The notes under the pieces: model-generated
What the model saw: the letters and a program-made list of their open reading frames with translations, nothing else
The model's database searches: none
Told to the model about the DNA's origin: nothing
In this document: positions 6,304 through 15,076 of the stretch, one piece after another
Layout of the letters: each line of letters opens with the position of its first letter
How positions within the stretch are numbered: the first letter of the stretch is position 1
Program-made: the position numbers and the translations under genes
Assembly: GCA_934133175.1 (NCBI GenBank)
Contig: CAKPAX010000023.1
Coordinates: 1-27,591, forward strand
Direction: 5' to 3'
Length of the DNA stretch: 27,591 nt
Source of the DNA: an uncultured Clostridia bacterium
Lineage (GTDB): Bacteria > Bacillota > Clostridia > TANB77 > CAG-508

Positions 6304-9300
6304 ATGTATAAAAAAGTAGAATTACCAAATGGATTTGTTGGTATGGAAAATGAAGTAGCTAAAGTTTGGAAAGAAAAAGATATTATAAAGAAAAACTTTG
6401 CTATGAATGAAGGAAAAAGATATTTTACATTTTATGATGGACCTCCAACAGCAAATGGAAAACCACATGTTGGACACATCGAAACAAGAGTAATGAAAGA
6501 TATTATTCCAAGATACAAAGTAATGAAAGGTTATAAAGTTATAAGAAAAGCTGGTTGGGATACACATGGACTTCCAGTTGAACTAGAAATAGAGAAAAAA
6601 CTTGGAATTTCTGGAAAAGAACAAATTGAGGATTATGGAGTAGAAAAATTCGTTAAAGAATGTAAAGACAGTGTTTTCACATATGTTCATATGTGGGAAG
6701 AAATGACAAACAAAGTTGGATATTGGGTTGATATGGAAAATCCATATGTAACATATCATAATGATTATATAGAATCTGTTTGGTGGGCATTAAAACAAAT
6801 GTGGAATAAAGGTCTTTTATATGAAGGACATAAAGTTATGCCATATTGCCCAAGATGTGGAACAGCATTATCTTCACATGAAGTTGCACAAGGATATAAA
6901 GATGTAAAAGATTTAACTTGTATTGCAAAATTTAAAGTAAAAGGAAAAGATAATACTTATATTTTAGCTTGGACAACAACTCCTTGGACTTTACCATCAA
7001 ATTTAGCATTGTGTGTAAATAAAACGTATGACTATGTAGAAGTTAAAGCAAATATTGGTACAGATGATGAACCTGTATACGAAAATTATATATTAGCAAA
7101 AGATTTATTAGGTACTGTATTAAAAGAAACACCTTATGAAATTGTAAATGAATTTAAAGGTGAAGATTTATTAGGAACAGAATATGAACAATTAATGCCA
7201 TTTGCTCAAGTTGATGGAAAAGCATTTGTTGTAATTCATGGTGACTACGTTAATTTAGAAGATGGTACAGGAATTGTACATATTGCACCAGCATATGGTG
7301 AAGATGATAGCTTAGTTTCTAAACAAAATGGAATTGCGTTTGTAAATTTAGTAGACAAATCTGGAAAATTCGTTAAAGAAGTAGAACCATGGGCAGGAAG
7401 ATTTGTAAGAGATTGTAATGAAGATATTTGTAAGTGGCTTGCAGAACAAGGAAAATTATTCTCTAAAGAAAAACATTTACATTCATATCCACATTGCTGG
7501 AGATGTGATACACCACTTCTTTATTATCCAAAAGAGAGTTGGTTTGTAGCTATGAGTAAATTAAGAGATGAATTAGTTGCAAATAACAACAAAGTAAATT
7601 GGTATCCAGATACAATAAGAACAGGAAGATTTGGAAAATTCCTAGAAAATGTTATAGATTGGGGAATTTCAAGAGATAGATATTGGGGAACACCTCTTCC
7701 AGTATGGACTTGTGAGGATGAAAATTGTGGACATCAAGAATGTATTGGATCAATAGAAGAATTAAAAGAAAAAGCTATTGATTGCCCAGATGAAATAGAA
7801 TTACATAAACCATACATAGATAATGTACATTTAAAATGTCCAAAATGTGGAAAAGAAATGAAAAGAGCAAAAGAAGTTATAGATTGTTGGTTTGATTCAG
7901 GATCAATGCCTTTTGCACAATGGCATTACCCATTTGAAAATAAAGAAATGTTTGATAATAATTTTCCAGCAGGATTTATATCAGAAGCTATTGATCAAAC
8001 AAGAGGATGGTTCTATACATTAACAGCAATCGGAACAGCTTTATTTGGAAGAACTCCATTTGAAAACTGTATAGTTTTAGGCCATGTATTAGATGAAAAA
8101 GGACAAAAAATGTCTAAATCAAAAGGTAATGGTGTAGATCCAATGATATTATTAAATCAAGTTGGTGCAGATGCAACAAGATGGCATTTTTATACAGTAT
8201 CAGCTCCATGGTTACCAACAAGACTTGGACTAAATAATGTTCAAGAAACACAAAGAGGATTTTTAAGTACTTTATGGAATGTATATTCATTCTATGTACT
8301 TTATGCAGAAATAGATCAATTTAATCCATTAGAATACAAAGATTTTAAAATAACAAATGTAATGGATAAATGGATAATTTCTAAATTAAATACACTTGTA
8401 AAAGATGTAGATGAAAAATTAAATAATTATGATATTACATCAGCAGCATTAATGATAGAAGATTTTACAGACGAACTTTCAAATTGGTATGTTCGTAGAA
8501 ATAGAGAAAGATTCTGGTTAACTGAATTAAATGATGATAAAATAGGTGCATATGTAACACTTTACAAAGTATTAGTTACATTAAGCAAAATTTCAGCGCC
8601 ATTTGTCCCATTTATGACAGATGAAATATATCAAAATTTAGTTGTAGGATTAGATAAAACTGCACCAGAAAGCGTACATTTATGTTTATGGCCAGAAGTT
8701 GACGAAACTGCAATAGATAAAAAATTAGAAAAAGAAATGGATTTAGCATATAAAATTGTTAAATTAGGAAGAAGTGCAAGAAATTCTGCAAATATTAAAA
8801 ACAGACAACCACTTTCTGAAATGCTAATTTCTATAGATACTTTACCAGAATATTATTCAGATATAGTAAAAGAGGAATTAAATGTTAAAAAAATAGAGCT
8901 TGGAGCAGAAATGTCTGAATATGTTAATTTTGAAATTAAACCAAATTTACCAGTGCTTGGTAAAGAATATGGAAGACTAATACCAAGAATAAAAGAAGAG
9001 ATTGCTAAGAAAAATCAAATGGATTTAGCTAATACTGTTAAAAATGGTGGAGTAGAATATATAGAAATAGATGATACTCAAATTGGATTAAATTCAGAAA
9101 ATCTACTTGTTACAATGCAAGGAAAAGATGGATTTGCATTTAGTGGAGAGGGCGAAATTGGTGTTGTATTAGATACTCATATAACAGAAGAACTAAAAGA
9201 AGAAGGATATTTAAGAGAAATTCTTTCTAAAGTTCAAAATATGAGAAAAGATAAAGAATTTGAAGTTTTAGATAGAATAAATCTTTATGTAGAAGGAAAT

Positions 9301-9453
9301 GAAGAGATAGAAAAAGTAATTAAAAAATTCGAAGATACAATAAAACATGATACTTTAGCAAATAATATTATTTATAATGCTTCAAGAGATAGCTATACAG
9401 AAACTGGTATTAATGATCAAAAATTAAATATAGATGTTGAAGTAGTAAAATAA
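6304..9453 (+). CDS. ileS: isoleucyl-tRNA synthetase (long, class-2/eukaryote-like type)
   Basis: The enzyme charges tRNA-Ile with isoleucine in the cytoplasm. At 1049 residues it is longer than the common bacterial form and has the sequence style of the IleRS2 group, for example GWDTHGLPVELEIEKKLG near residue 80. The ATP-binding HIGH motif appears as HVGH (55-58) and KMSKS lies at 602-606. Cysteine pairs near 180 (CPRCG) and 518 (CPKCG) are likely zinc ligands, and the CP1 editing domain lies between the two signature motifs. IleRS2 enzymes are often naturally less sensitive to mupirocin, so this may hold here. The ATG follows AAGGGGGAA. The gene is read from the T-box transcript after the DUF1653 gene and ends in a bidirectional terminator. 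No damage is seen, and no in-frame CGG codon was found. Confidence 0.98.
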   Translation: MYKKVELPNGFVGMENEVAKVWKEKDIIKKNFAMNEGKRYFTFYDGPPTANGKPHVGHIETRVMKDIIPRYKVMKGYKVIRKAGWDTHGLPVELEIEKKLGISGKEQIEDYGVEKFVKECKDSVFTYVHMWEEMTNKVGYWVDMENPYVTYHNDYIESVWWALKQMWNKGLLYEGHKVMPYCPRCGTALSSHEVAQGYKDVKDLTCIAKFKVKGKDNTYILAWTTTPWTLPSNLALCVNKTYDYVEVKANIGTDDEPVYENYILAKDLLGTVLKETPYEIVNEFKGEDLLGTEYEQLMPFAQVDGKAFVVIHGDYVNLEDGTGIVHIAPAYGEDDSLVSKQNGIAFVNLVDKSGKFVKEVEPWAGRFVRDCNEDICKWLAEQGKLFSKEKHLHSYPHCWRCDTPLLYYPKESWFVAMSKLRDELVANNNKVNWYPDTIRTGRFGKFLENVIDWGISRDRYWGTPLPVWTCEDENCGHQECIGSIEELKEKAIDCPDEIELHKPYIDNVHLKCPKCGKEMKRAKEVIDCWFDSGSMPFAQWHYPFENKEMFDNNFPAGFISEAIDQTRGWFYTLTAIGTALFGRTPFENCIVLGHVLDEKGQKMSKSKGNGVDPMILLNQVGADATRWHFYTVSAPWLPTRLGLNNVQETQRGFLSTLWNVYSFYVLYAEIDQFNPLEYKDFKITNVMDKWIISKLNTLVKDVDEKLNNYDITSAALMIEDFTDELSNWYVRRNRERFWLTELNDDKIGAYVTLYKVLVTLSKISAPFVPFMTDEIYQNLVVGLDKTAPESVHLCLWPEVDETAIDKKLEKEMDLAYKIVKLGRSARNSANIKNRQPLSEMLISIDTLPEYYSDIVKEELNVKKIELGAEMSEYVNFEIKPNLPVLGKEYGRLIPRIKEEIAKKNQMDLANTVKNGGVEYIEIDDTQIGLNSENLLVTMQGKDGFAFSGEGEIGVVLDTHITEELKEEGYLREILSKVQNMRKDKEFEVLDRINLYVEGNEEIEKVIKKFEDTIKHDTLANNIIYNASRDSYTETGINDQKLNIDVEVVK

Positions 9454-9463
9454 TTTCGAAAAT

Positions 9464-9496
9464 AAAAAGGAAAGTTTTTAAACTTTCCTTTTTATT
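9464..9496. terminator. bidirectional terminator between ileS and tRNA-Thr
   Basis: Arms 9464-9477 and 9480-9493 (AAAAAGGAAAGTTT and its complement) form a 14-bp stem with A/T-rich edges, giving T tracts on both strands. It serves ileS on the plus strand and the tRNA on the minus strand. Confidence 0.88.
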
Positions 9497-9497
9497 A

Positions 9498-9573
9498 TGG
9501 GGCTTCTAACCAGGATTGAACTGGTGACCTCAGCCTTACCAAGGCTGCACTCTACCAACTGAGCTATAGAAGC
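9498..9573 (-). tRNA. tRNA-Thr, anticodon GGT
   Basis: The minus strand folds into a full cloverleaf. The acceptor stem is GCTTCTA/TAGAAGC, the D arm is GCTC/GAGT and the anticodon stem is CAGCC/GGCTG with loop TTGGTAA (anticodon GGT, reading ACC and ACT). The T arm is ACCAG/CTGGT with loop TTCAATC. The discriminator is C and the CCA end is encoded (9498-9500). It has its own promoter and shares the ileS terminator, so it is a single-gene unit. Confidence 0.96.
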
Positions 9574-9583
9574 AATTTTGTAT

Positions 9584-9612
9584 ATTATATATAAATATAT
9601 TTATATTGTAAA
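9584..9612 (-). promoter_or_regulatory. promoter of tRNA-Thr
   Basis: On the minus strand TTTACA (9607-9612) lies exactly 17 bases before TATAAT (9584-9589). The predicted start is a few bases ahead of the tRNA 5' end. Confidence 0.85.
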
Positions 9613-9629
9613 TAGATAATAAAGAAAAA

Positions 9630-9664
9630 TATATAAAAAGAAGTTCTGTATTACAGAACTTCTT
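9630..9664 (-). terminator. terminator overlapping the stop codon of the 9651-10097 gene
   Basis: Arms 9638-9650 and 9652-9664 pair perfectly (AAGAAGTTCTGTA core). On the minus strand the hairpin is followed by a T run. The last codons and the stop (9651-9653) lie inside the hairpin, so translation and termination are tightly packed. Confidence 0.85.
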
Positions 9665-10097
9665 CTACTACAAATAAAATCGGATCCATTCCAAATTCTA
9701 TTCGTAAAGCGTTTAAATTGGCTGAGCAAGCTTCTTTATGGATCCAACTAGGCTTTTCAACCCAGCTTCCATCAAGCTCTCGCCTAATGAAGTGATAGTC
9801 ATAATGTCCCTCATATTCGTTTCTTGGCTTTTTCAGGTAGAAACCAATAATGTACTTGTCTTTTGGAGCAATCTCTAAGGAATCAATTTTCCGGAGTTTT
9901 AATCTACCAAATTCAGATCCTGCTTTTTCAACAATTTCCTTTATTGGAGTTGTCCGGAATCCCCAAAGATTATAATCTAAAATGCTTTTAGACATATCTC
10001 TAAATGTTCCAAAAGCAAAAAGCATACAATTAGCTTCTTTTCCTCCTGCAAGTTTGTTGTTGAATTCCTCAATGCTCATTGGGTTAAAATTCTTCAT
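9651..10097 (-). CDS. orphan protein with a possible papain-like Cys/His pair
   Basis: This is a 148-residue protein. The ATG at 10097 follows AGGAGGAAAAC. An in-frame start further upstream (10121) would lie before the ribosome site and is rejected. The sequence has NCMLFAFG (Cys24), then KDKYIIGFYL, YDYHFIRRELDG (His102) and WVEKPSW. The order N-C ... D-Y-H-F ... D-G-x-W-x-x-K-P recalls small predicted cysteine peptidases with NCYAYAL and DYHWYR-type motifs, so a thiol hydrolase is possible, but unproven. Composition differs from its neighbours: Arg48 and Arg69 are CGG, a codon not used in native genes here. It has its own promoter and terminator and lies between tRNA-Thr and ychF, which suggests acquired cargo. 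Confidence 0.7.
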   Translation of the reverse strand: MKNFNPMSIEEFNNKLAGGKEANCMLFAFGTFRDMSKSILDYNLWGFRTTPIKEIVEKAGSEFGRLKLRKIDSLEIAPKDKYIIGFYLKKPRNEYEGHYDYHFIRRELDGSWVEKPSWIHKEACSANLNALRIEFGMDPILFVVEEVL

Positions 10098-10159
10098 GTT
10101 TTCCTCCTTTTTTGCTAGCAATATAATCTATTGCCAAAATCAACGATTACTATACATTA

Positions 10160-10188
10160 ATTATATCACAAATATGGTTATTCTTCAA
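10160..10188 (-). promoter_or_regulatory. promoter of the 9651-10097 gene
   Basis: On the minus strand TTGAAG (10183-10188) lies 17 bases before TATAAT (10160-10165), with an extended TG. It is divergent from the ychF promoter, with the two -35 boxes only 7 bases apart. Confidence 0.82.
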
Positions 10189-10195
10189 ATTTTGA

Positions 10196-10224
10196 TGGAC
10201 AAACTACCAATTTTGTGCTATATT
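10196..10224 (+). promoter_or_regulatory. promoter of ychF-lysS
   Basis: TGGACA (10196-10201) lies 17 bases before TATATT (10219-10224), which has an extended TG (10216-10217). It is divergent from the orphan's promoter, so the two could influence each other. Confidence 0.75.
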
Positions 10225-10262
10225 ATTATATGAGTTTTTTATAAAAAAAGGGAGAGGTAAAA

Positions 10263-11354
10263 ATGAAAATTGGTATAGTTGGACTTCCAAACGTAGGTAA
10301 AAGTACAATGTTTAATAGCATAACAAAAGCAGGAGCAGAATGTGCTAATTATCCGTTTTGTACAATAGAACCAAATGTTGGAGTTGTTCCGGTTCCAGAT
10401 GAAAGAATAGATAATTTAGCTAAAATGTATAATCCACAAAAAATAACACATGCAGTTGTTGAGTTTGTTGATATAGCCGGATTAGTAAAAGGTGCTAGTA
10501 GAGGAGAAGGTTTAGGAAATAAATTCTTATCACATATAAGAGAAGTTGATGCAATATGTCAAGTTGTTAGATGTTTTGAAGATTCTAATGTAGTACATGT
10601 TGATGGTAGTGTTGATCCAATTAGAGATATAGAAACAATAAATTTAGAATTAATATTTGCAGATATAGAGACTGTTGATAAAAGATTAGATAAAGCAAGA
10701 AAATCATTGAAAGCAGATAAAAAATTTCAATTTGAAATAGATTTATTAGAAAAAATAAAAAAAGGTTTAGAAGATGGATTGCCAGCAAGAGCACTTGAAT
10801 ACTCAGATGAAGAAAAAGAAATAGTTAAAGACTTATTTTTATTAACTACAAAACCAATAATATATATAGCAAATATATCAGAGTCACAATTAGAAGCACC
10901 AGATAGAGAAGAAATGGTAATAAAAGTTAAAGATTATGCTAAAAGAGATAATGCAGATGTTGTGACATTGTGTGTTAAAGTAGAAGAAGAATTATCAGGT
11001 TTAGATGATCAAGATAAAAAAGAAATGCTAGAAGCACTAGGCTTAGAAGAATCTGGATTAGATAAATTAATTAAAAAAAGTTATGACTTATTAGGTCTTA
11101 TGTCATTTTTAACAGCAGGAGAACCAGAAGTTAGAGCTTGGACAATAAAAAAAGGAACTAAAGCACCAGAAGCCGCTGGAAAAATTCATTCTGATATACA
11201 AAGGGGATTTATAAAAGCAGAAGTTGTCTCATATGATGATTTAATGAGAGAAGGTTCAATGGTGGCAGCTAAAGAAAAGGGATTAATTCGTTCAGAAGGA
11301 AAAGAATATATAATGCAAGACGGAGATATTGTATTATTCAAATTTAATGTATAA
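10263..11354 (+). CDS. ychF: redox-responsive ATPase/GTPase YchF (Obg family)
   Basis: The 363-residue protein has the full YchF layout. The P-loop GLPNVGKST is at 7-15 and FVDIAGLVKGASRGEGLGN at 68-86 holds the G3 motif. A coiled-coil insert of about 130-200 and a C-terminal TGS domain ending DGDIVLFKFNV follow. YchF hydrolyses ATP in preference to GTP and binds ribosomes, with roles reported in stress and translation control. The ATG follows GGGAGAGG. The lysS ribosome site overlaps its stop codon, so the two form an operon that links this ribosome-bound factor with a tRNA synthetase. Confidence 0.97.
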   Translation: MKIGIVGLPNVGKSTMFNSITKAGAECANYPFCTIEPNVGVVPVPDERIDNLAKMYNPQKITHAVVEFVDIAGLVKGASRGEGLGNKFLSHIREVDAICQVVRCFEDSNVVHVDGSVDPIRDIETINLELIFADIETVDKRLDKARKSLKADKKFQFEIDLLEKIKKGLEDGLPARALEYSDEEKEIVKDLFLLTTKPIIYIANISESQLEAPDREEMVIKVKDYAKRDNADVVTLCVKVEEELSGLDDQDKKEMLEALGLEESGLDKLIKKSYDLLGLMSFLTAGEPEVRAWTIKKGTKAPEAAGKIHSDIQRGFIKAEVVSYDDLMREGSMVAAKEKGLIRSEGKEYIMQDGDIVLFKFNV

Positions 11355-11367
11355 AGGAGAGATAATA

Positions 11368-12870
11368 ATGGGAGAAAATCAAAACAATAATCAAGAACAA
11401 GAATTAGATATAAATCAATTAATGCAAATTAGAAGGGATAAGTTAGCTGAATTACAAGAACAAGGTAAGGATCCATTTGAAATAACAAAATTTAATAGAA
11501 CACATACAGCAGGACAAATAAAGGCAAATTATGAAGAATTTGAACAAAAAGATGTTACTGTTGCAGGTAGAATTATAGCAAAAAGAATAATGGGAAAAGC
11601 ATCATTCTGCACAATACAAGACAGTGATGAAAAAATTCAGAGTTATGTAAGTATAAATGATTTAGGAGAAGAAAGTTATAAAGCTTTTAAAACATTTGAT
11701 ATAGGAGATATTATTGGTATTACAGGTTTTGTATTTAAAACAAGAACAGAAGAAATATCAGTACATGCAAAAGAAGTTACTTTACTTTCTAAATCTTTAA
11801 GACCATTACCAGAAAAATTCCATGGATTAAAAGATCCAGATTTAAGATATAGACAAAGATATGTAGATTTAATAATGAATCCAGAAGTAAAGAAAACTTT
11901 TGAAACAAGAAGTAAAATAATTACAGAAATAAGAAGAATACTAGATGAAAAAGGATATTTAGAAGTTGAAACACCAATATTAAATACAATATCAGGTGGA
12001 GCAACAGCTAAGCCATTTATAACACATCACAATGCATTAGATTTACCAATGTATTTAAGAATTGCAACAGAATTAAATTTAAAAAGATTAATTGTTGGTG
12101 GATATGATAAGGTTTATGAAATGGGAAGAATATTCAGAAATGAAGGAATGGATATAAGACATAATCCAGAATTTACATCAATAGAATTATATTCAGCATA
12201 TGAAGATTATAATGATATGATGGATATAACAGAAGAAATATTTACAAAATGTGCAATGAAAGTTTTAGGAACAACAAAAATAACATATCAAGGACAAGAT
12301 ATTGATTTAACACCTGGATGGAAAAGAATTACTATGATTGATAGTATTAAAGAAGCTTGTGGAGTTGATTTTAATGAAATAAATTCAGACGAAGAAGCTG
12401 TAAAAATTGCAAAAGAAAGAGGATTAGAAATTCCAGATTCAACAAAGGAAACAAGAGGAGATGTAATTAGTTTATTCTTTGATGAATATGTTGAAAAAAC
12501 ATTAATACAACCAACATTTATATATGATTATCCAGTAGAAATTTCACCACTTGCAAAAAGAAGTTCAAAAGACACTAGATTAACAGAAAGATTTGAAATA
12601 TTTATAGGTGGTAGAGAATATGGAAACGCATTCTCAGAATTAAATGATCCAATTGACCAATATGAAAGATTTAAAAAACAAGTTGAAGCAAGAAATGCTG
12701 GAGATGAAGAAGCTGGTATGATGGATGAAGATTTTATACAAGCTCTTGAATATGGTATGCCTCCAACAGGTGGACTAGGTATAGGTATTGATAGATTAGT
12801 AATGCTATTAACAGATGCGGCATCAATAAGAGATGTATTATTATTCCCAACAATGAAACCATTAAATTAA
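11368..12870 (+). CDS. lysS: lysyl-tRNA synthetase, class II
   Basis: This 500-residue class II synthetase attaches lysine to tRNA-Lys. An N-terminal OB-fold anticodon-binding domain (about 60-180) precedes the catalytic core. Motif 2 is FRNEGMDIRHNPEF starting at residue 256, and motif 3 is GGLGIGIDR at 468-476. Thirteen extra codons are open upstream but overlap ychF. The ATG at 11368 is preferred because AAAGGAGAG lies just before it. Its length is normal for bacterial LysRS and no key residue is missing. It is the second gene of the ychF operon and ends in a strong terminator shared with the converging prepilin-like gene. Confidence 0.98.
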   Translation: MGENQNNNQEQELDINQLMQIRRDKLAELQEQGKDPFEITKFNRTHTAGQIKANYEEFEQKDVTVAGRIIAKRIMGKASFCTIQDSDEKIQSYVSINDLGEESYKAFKTFDIGDIIGITGFVFKTRTEEISVHAKEVTLLSKSLRPLPEKFHGLKDPDLRYRQRYVDLIMNPEVKKTFETRSKIITEIRRILDEKGYLEVETPILNTISGGATAKPFITHHNALDLPMYLRIATELNLKRLIVGGYDKVYEMGRIFRNEGMDIRHNPEFTSIELYSAYEDYNDMMDITEEIFTKCAMKVLGTTKITYQGQDIDLTPGWKRITMIDSIKEACGVDFNEINSDEEAVKIAKERGLEIPDSTKETRGDVISLFFDEYVEKTLIQPTFIYDYPVEISPLAKRSSKDTRLTERFEIFIGGREYGNAFSELNDPIDQYERFKKQVEARNAGDEEAGMMDEDFIQALEYGMPPTGGLGIGIDRLVMLLTDAASIRDVLLFPTMKPLN

Positions 12871-12905
12871 TTGTTTGAGCATAGAAAATAAAATATGATA
12901 ATAAT

Positions 12906-12946
12906 AAAAAGTTGGAATGTTAAATAACGATTCCAACTTTTTTTAT
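12906..12946. terminator. bidirectional terminator between lysS and the prepilin-like gene
   Basis: Arms 12906-12918 and 12930-12942 (AAAAAGTTGGAAT and its complement) form a 13-bp stem followed by T residues on both strands. It ends lysS from the left and the minus-strand gene stopping at 12957 from the right. Confidence 0.9.
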
Positions 12947-12956
12947 TGTATATAAA

Positions 12957-14153
12957 TCAATCTAGCAATATAACACTATTTTCTTCGGTTGACGATGTTG
13001 TTACACTATTTCGTAAAGAAACAACGGGACGTAATGCACGATTAAAGAATGAATAATTTTTATCAGTACTCATGTAAGAACCAGAATTTCCAACATAACC
13101 ATAAAAGTCTACCAGCATTAATAGATGATGATAGCCATTGCTTTGACTTGAAAGCATATATCCATAACAATTTTCGCTTCCTATACGTTGTTTATGTGGA
13201 AAATACATATTATCTTTTTCGTCTACTAAATAGCCTTCTTTAGCTGAAAGAGTATAATCACTTGTTTTAGGTGTTGAATTAATTCCAAAAAGATATCCAC
13301 ATTTACCGATAGCGTTACTATATACTTTTTCATTTGGATATTTTGTGTTCCAACTTGCTACCCACATATTTAATGTTGCACTTCCTATTGCTTTATCTGC
13401 TTTTTTTTCATCCACAAAAGCTGTCCATAAGGAAGTATCTAATAATGTTGATACAATTTTATCATTTTCATTATTATTATATCCATTGGTCCATGCAATG
13501 GTTTGACCATCAATAACAGGATTAAATCTAGCTACATGATTAGTTGTATCTGATGAAAAGCCGCTAGGTATCGAACCATATACAGCATAATCTCCAACAG
13601 CTTTTAAAATATTGTCACATTCAACTGCTTTAGTTGATGTTATATAATCTGTTGAAATTAAGTATACATTTGTTGAATCACTATAAAATATTCTCCAATC
13701 AGAAACTCCATTAGCTGTATATCCAGAAACTTTTTTCCCATAATAAGCTTGTTTATTAGAATTTACTTTATTTAATAAAGTATCTTTGGTTCCTTGAGAA
13801 TCAAGTGTGCCGTCTTCTTCGATTACATACTTATTTTTATCTTTTGTGATTATCCAAGGTAAAGTTTGATTGGCAGATTTTGATATTTCCGCTTTATCAA
13901 TTTTTAAAATTTCATTTTCTAAAGTTGTTGTGTCTATTTTTCCTGAAGTATTTGTTTTTGAAGCCATTATGGCTAATTTTACTTGCTCTTCAAATTCCGA
14001 TTTGTCTGTTGTATCTTTGGCATGTGTTGCTTGATTTAGTATCCCATTTTCTCCTGTTAACATACTTATTGTTACACCTGCAAGTATTAATAACACTATT
14101 ATTGTAATTATTAGTGCAATCAATGTGATACCTTTTGATTGTTTAACTTTCAT
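12957..14153 (-). CDS. prepilin-type N-terminal protein with a C-terminal DUF6273-like domain
   Basis: This 398-residue protein begins MKVKQSKG followed by ITLIALIITIIVLLILAG, a type IV prepilin-like leader with predicted cleavage after Gly8. The usual Glu5 of the mature pilin is not present. The N-terminal helix ends with the MLTGENGILNQA signature common in clostridial pseudopilin-like proteins. The large C-terminal region (about 150-390: DWRIFYSDSTNVYLIST, ... ALRPVVSLRNS) resembles the DUF6273 fold, probably an exported surface domain. No pilus assembly or peptidase genes are near, so its assembly partners must lie elsewhere. The ATG follows AGGAGGAAAA and a good promoter lies at 14189-14217. 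A surface-display or adhesion role is plausible. Confidence 0.88.
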   Translation of the reverse strand: MKVKQSKGITLIALIITIIVLLILAGVTISMLTGENGILNQATHAKDTTDKSEFEEQVKLAIMASKTNTSGKIDTTTLENEILKIDKAEISKSANQTLPWIITKDKNKYVIEEDGTLDSQGTKDTLLNKVNSNKQAYYGKKVSGYTANGVSDWRIFYSDSTNVYLISTDYITSTKAVECDNILKAVGDYAVYGSIPSGFSSDTTNHVARFNPVIDGQTIAWTNGYNNNENDKIVSTLLDTSLWTAFVDEKKADKAIGSATLNMWVASWNTKYPNEKVYSNAIGKCGYLFGINSTPKTSDYTLSAKEGYLVDEKDNMYFPHKQRIGSENCYGYMLSSQSNGYHHLLMLVDFYGYVGNSGSYMSTDKNYSFFNRALRPVVSLRNSVTTSSTEENSVILLD

Positions 14154-14188
14154 TTTTCCTCCTTTGTTTTTTATAATTTAATAATGAT

Positions 14189-14217
14189 ATTATACTAAAA
14201 TGTTTATTGTTTTTCAA
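14189..14217 (-). promoter_or_regulatory. promoter of the prepilin-like gene
   Basis: On the minus strand TTGAAA (14212-14217) lies 17 bases before a perfect TATAAT (14189-14194). Confidence 0.85.
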
Positions 14218-14231
14218 TAGTTTTAGTTAAA

Positions 14232-14280
14232 TAAAAATGAGAAAGAAGAAGAAACCTAAATTTAGATTATCTTCTTCTTT
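14232..14280 (-). terminator. terminator of the 14303-14917 gene
   Basis: Arms 14242-14252 and 14270-14280 (AAAGAAGAAGA and its complement) enclose a loop with an inner CTAAA/TTTAG stem. A T-rich tail follows on the minus strand a few bases later. It lies between this gene and the next gene's promoter. Confidence 0.75.
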
Positions 14281-14302
14281 TTTTGCCGATTTAATTAAAA
14301 AT

Positions 14303-14917
14303 TTAACTAGCAGGTCGCTGTTTGTTCTTTCGAAGAATGGTGTAGTCTTCATGTCCTGAACTAACTAACAGCTCCTCGATTTTTGAAATATCGAAAATAC
14401 CAGTTTTTAAGTATTTATTGAGTGTCTCAACACACAATTCTGACAAGTTATCGATAATTTCAGGGAACTCATCATTATCATTCAAAATGATAGTGATTGC
14501 GTCTGAATTGTTTCCTGTTAACTCAATTATAGAGCCAATAGAAAACCTAATATTTTCAGATGCATATGAAACAGTTATCTCTTCAATAGAATCAGTTTCT
14601 CTATTGATAAGGTAGTACGATTCATATTCTGGATCATACTGTTTGAAAATAATATAAGATTTGTATAACTGTAAAGAAATACAAGATCCATTTTTATCTT
14701 CAACAACTAAGTTATTTGTAGTTCCAGACAGTTTGATAGGTAAACACAAATCATCTGGATCTAAAATGTTTAATTTTGTTCCCAGTTCTTTTAAAAGCTG
14801 AATAAATCCAACACCATATGCTTTTAAAAGTGTAAATAATTGATCTTCTAGTCTCCGACTGTTAATTAAACAGTCTCTTAATAAGTTCTCTTTTTCTTTT
14901 TGCTTTCTTGTTTTCAT
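14303..14917 (-). CDS. orphan hypothetical protein, foreign-looking codon use
   Basis: The gene encodes a soluble protein of 204 residues with a very basic N-terminus (about 1-22), a helical section to about 50, a beta-rich middle and an acidic helical C-terminal region ending in a basic tail. I do not recognise a family. The ATG follows AAAGGAGAAAACA and the promoter at 14963-14991 is nearly ideal. It has its own terminator, so it is a one-gene unit. Base composition is less AT-biased than that of its neighbours and Arg21 is CGG, which native genes here do not use. This pattern is shared with the orphan at 9651-10097 and fits recent acquisition. No function can be inferred. Confidence 0.7.
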   Translation of the reverse strand: MKTRKQKEKENLLRDCLINSRRLEDQLFTLLKAYGVGFIQLLKELGTKLNILDPDDLCLPIKLSGTTNNLVVEDKNGSCISLQLYKSYIIFKQYDPEYESYYLINRETDSIEEITVSYASENIRFSIGSIIELTGNNSDAITIILNDNDEFPEIIDNLSELCVETLNKYLKTGIFDISKIEELLVSSGHEDYTILRKNKQRPAS

Positions 14918-14962
14918 TGTTTTCTCCTTTACGGCATAACCTCAACAATTGTATCAAAATTA

Positions 14963-14991
14963 ATTATACAATAAAATAAATAAAAAAGCAA
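14963..14991 (-). promoter_or_regulatory. promoter of the 14303-14917 gene
   Basis: On the minus strand TTGCTT (14986-14991) lies 17 bases before TATAAT (14963-14968). The leader is about 40 nt and holds an ACAATTGT palindrome (14945-14952). Confidence 0.82.
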
Positions 14992-15018
14992 ATAAAGTGA
15001 ATAAATTAATTGCAATTC

Positions 15019-15047
15019 TTTACTTTATACCTTTAATGTTATATAAT
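15019..15047 (+). promoter_or_regulatory. promoter of the M50-tsaD-recG-metK operon
   Basis: TTTACT (15019-15024) lies 17 bases before TATAAT (15042-15047). It is divergent from the orphan's promoter at 14963-14991 and drives a long run of closely spaced plus-strand genes. Confidence 0.78.
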
Positions 15048-15076
15048 AACGACCATAGGGGAAAAGGAGAAAAAAT

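Noticed and set aside
13049..14107. Several open frames opposite the prepilin-like gene
   Set aside because: They lack ribosome sites and plausible protein sequence, and mirror the codon pattern of the real minus-strand gene.
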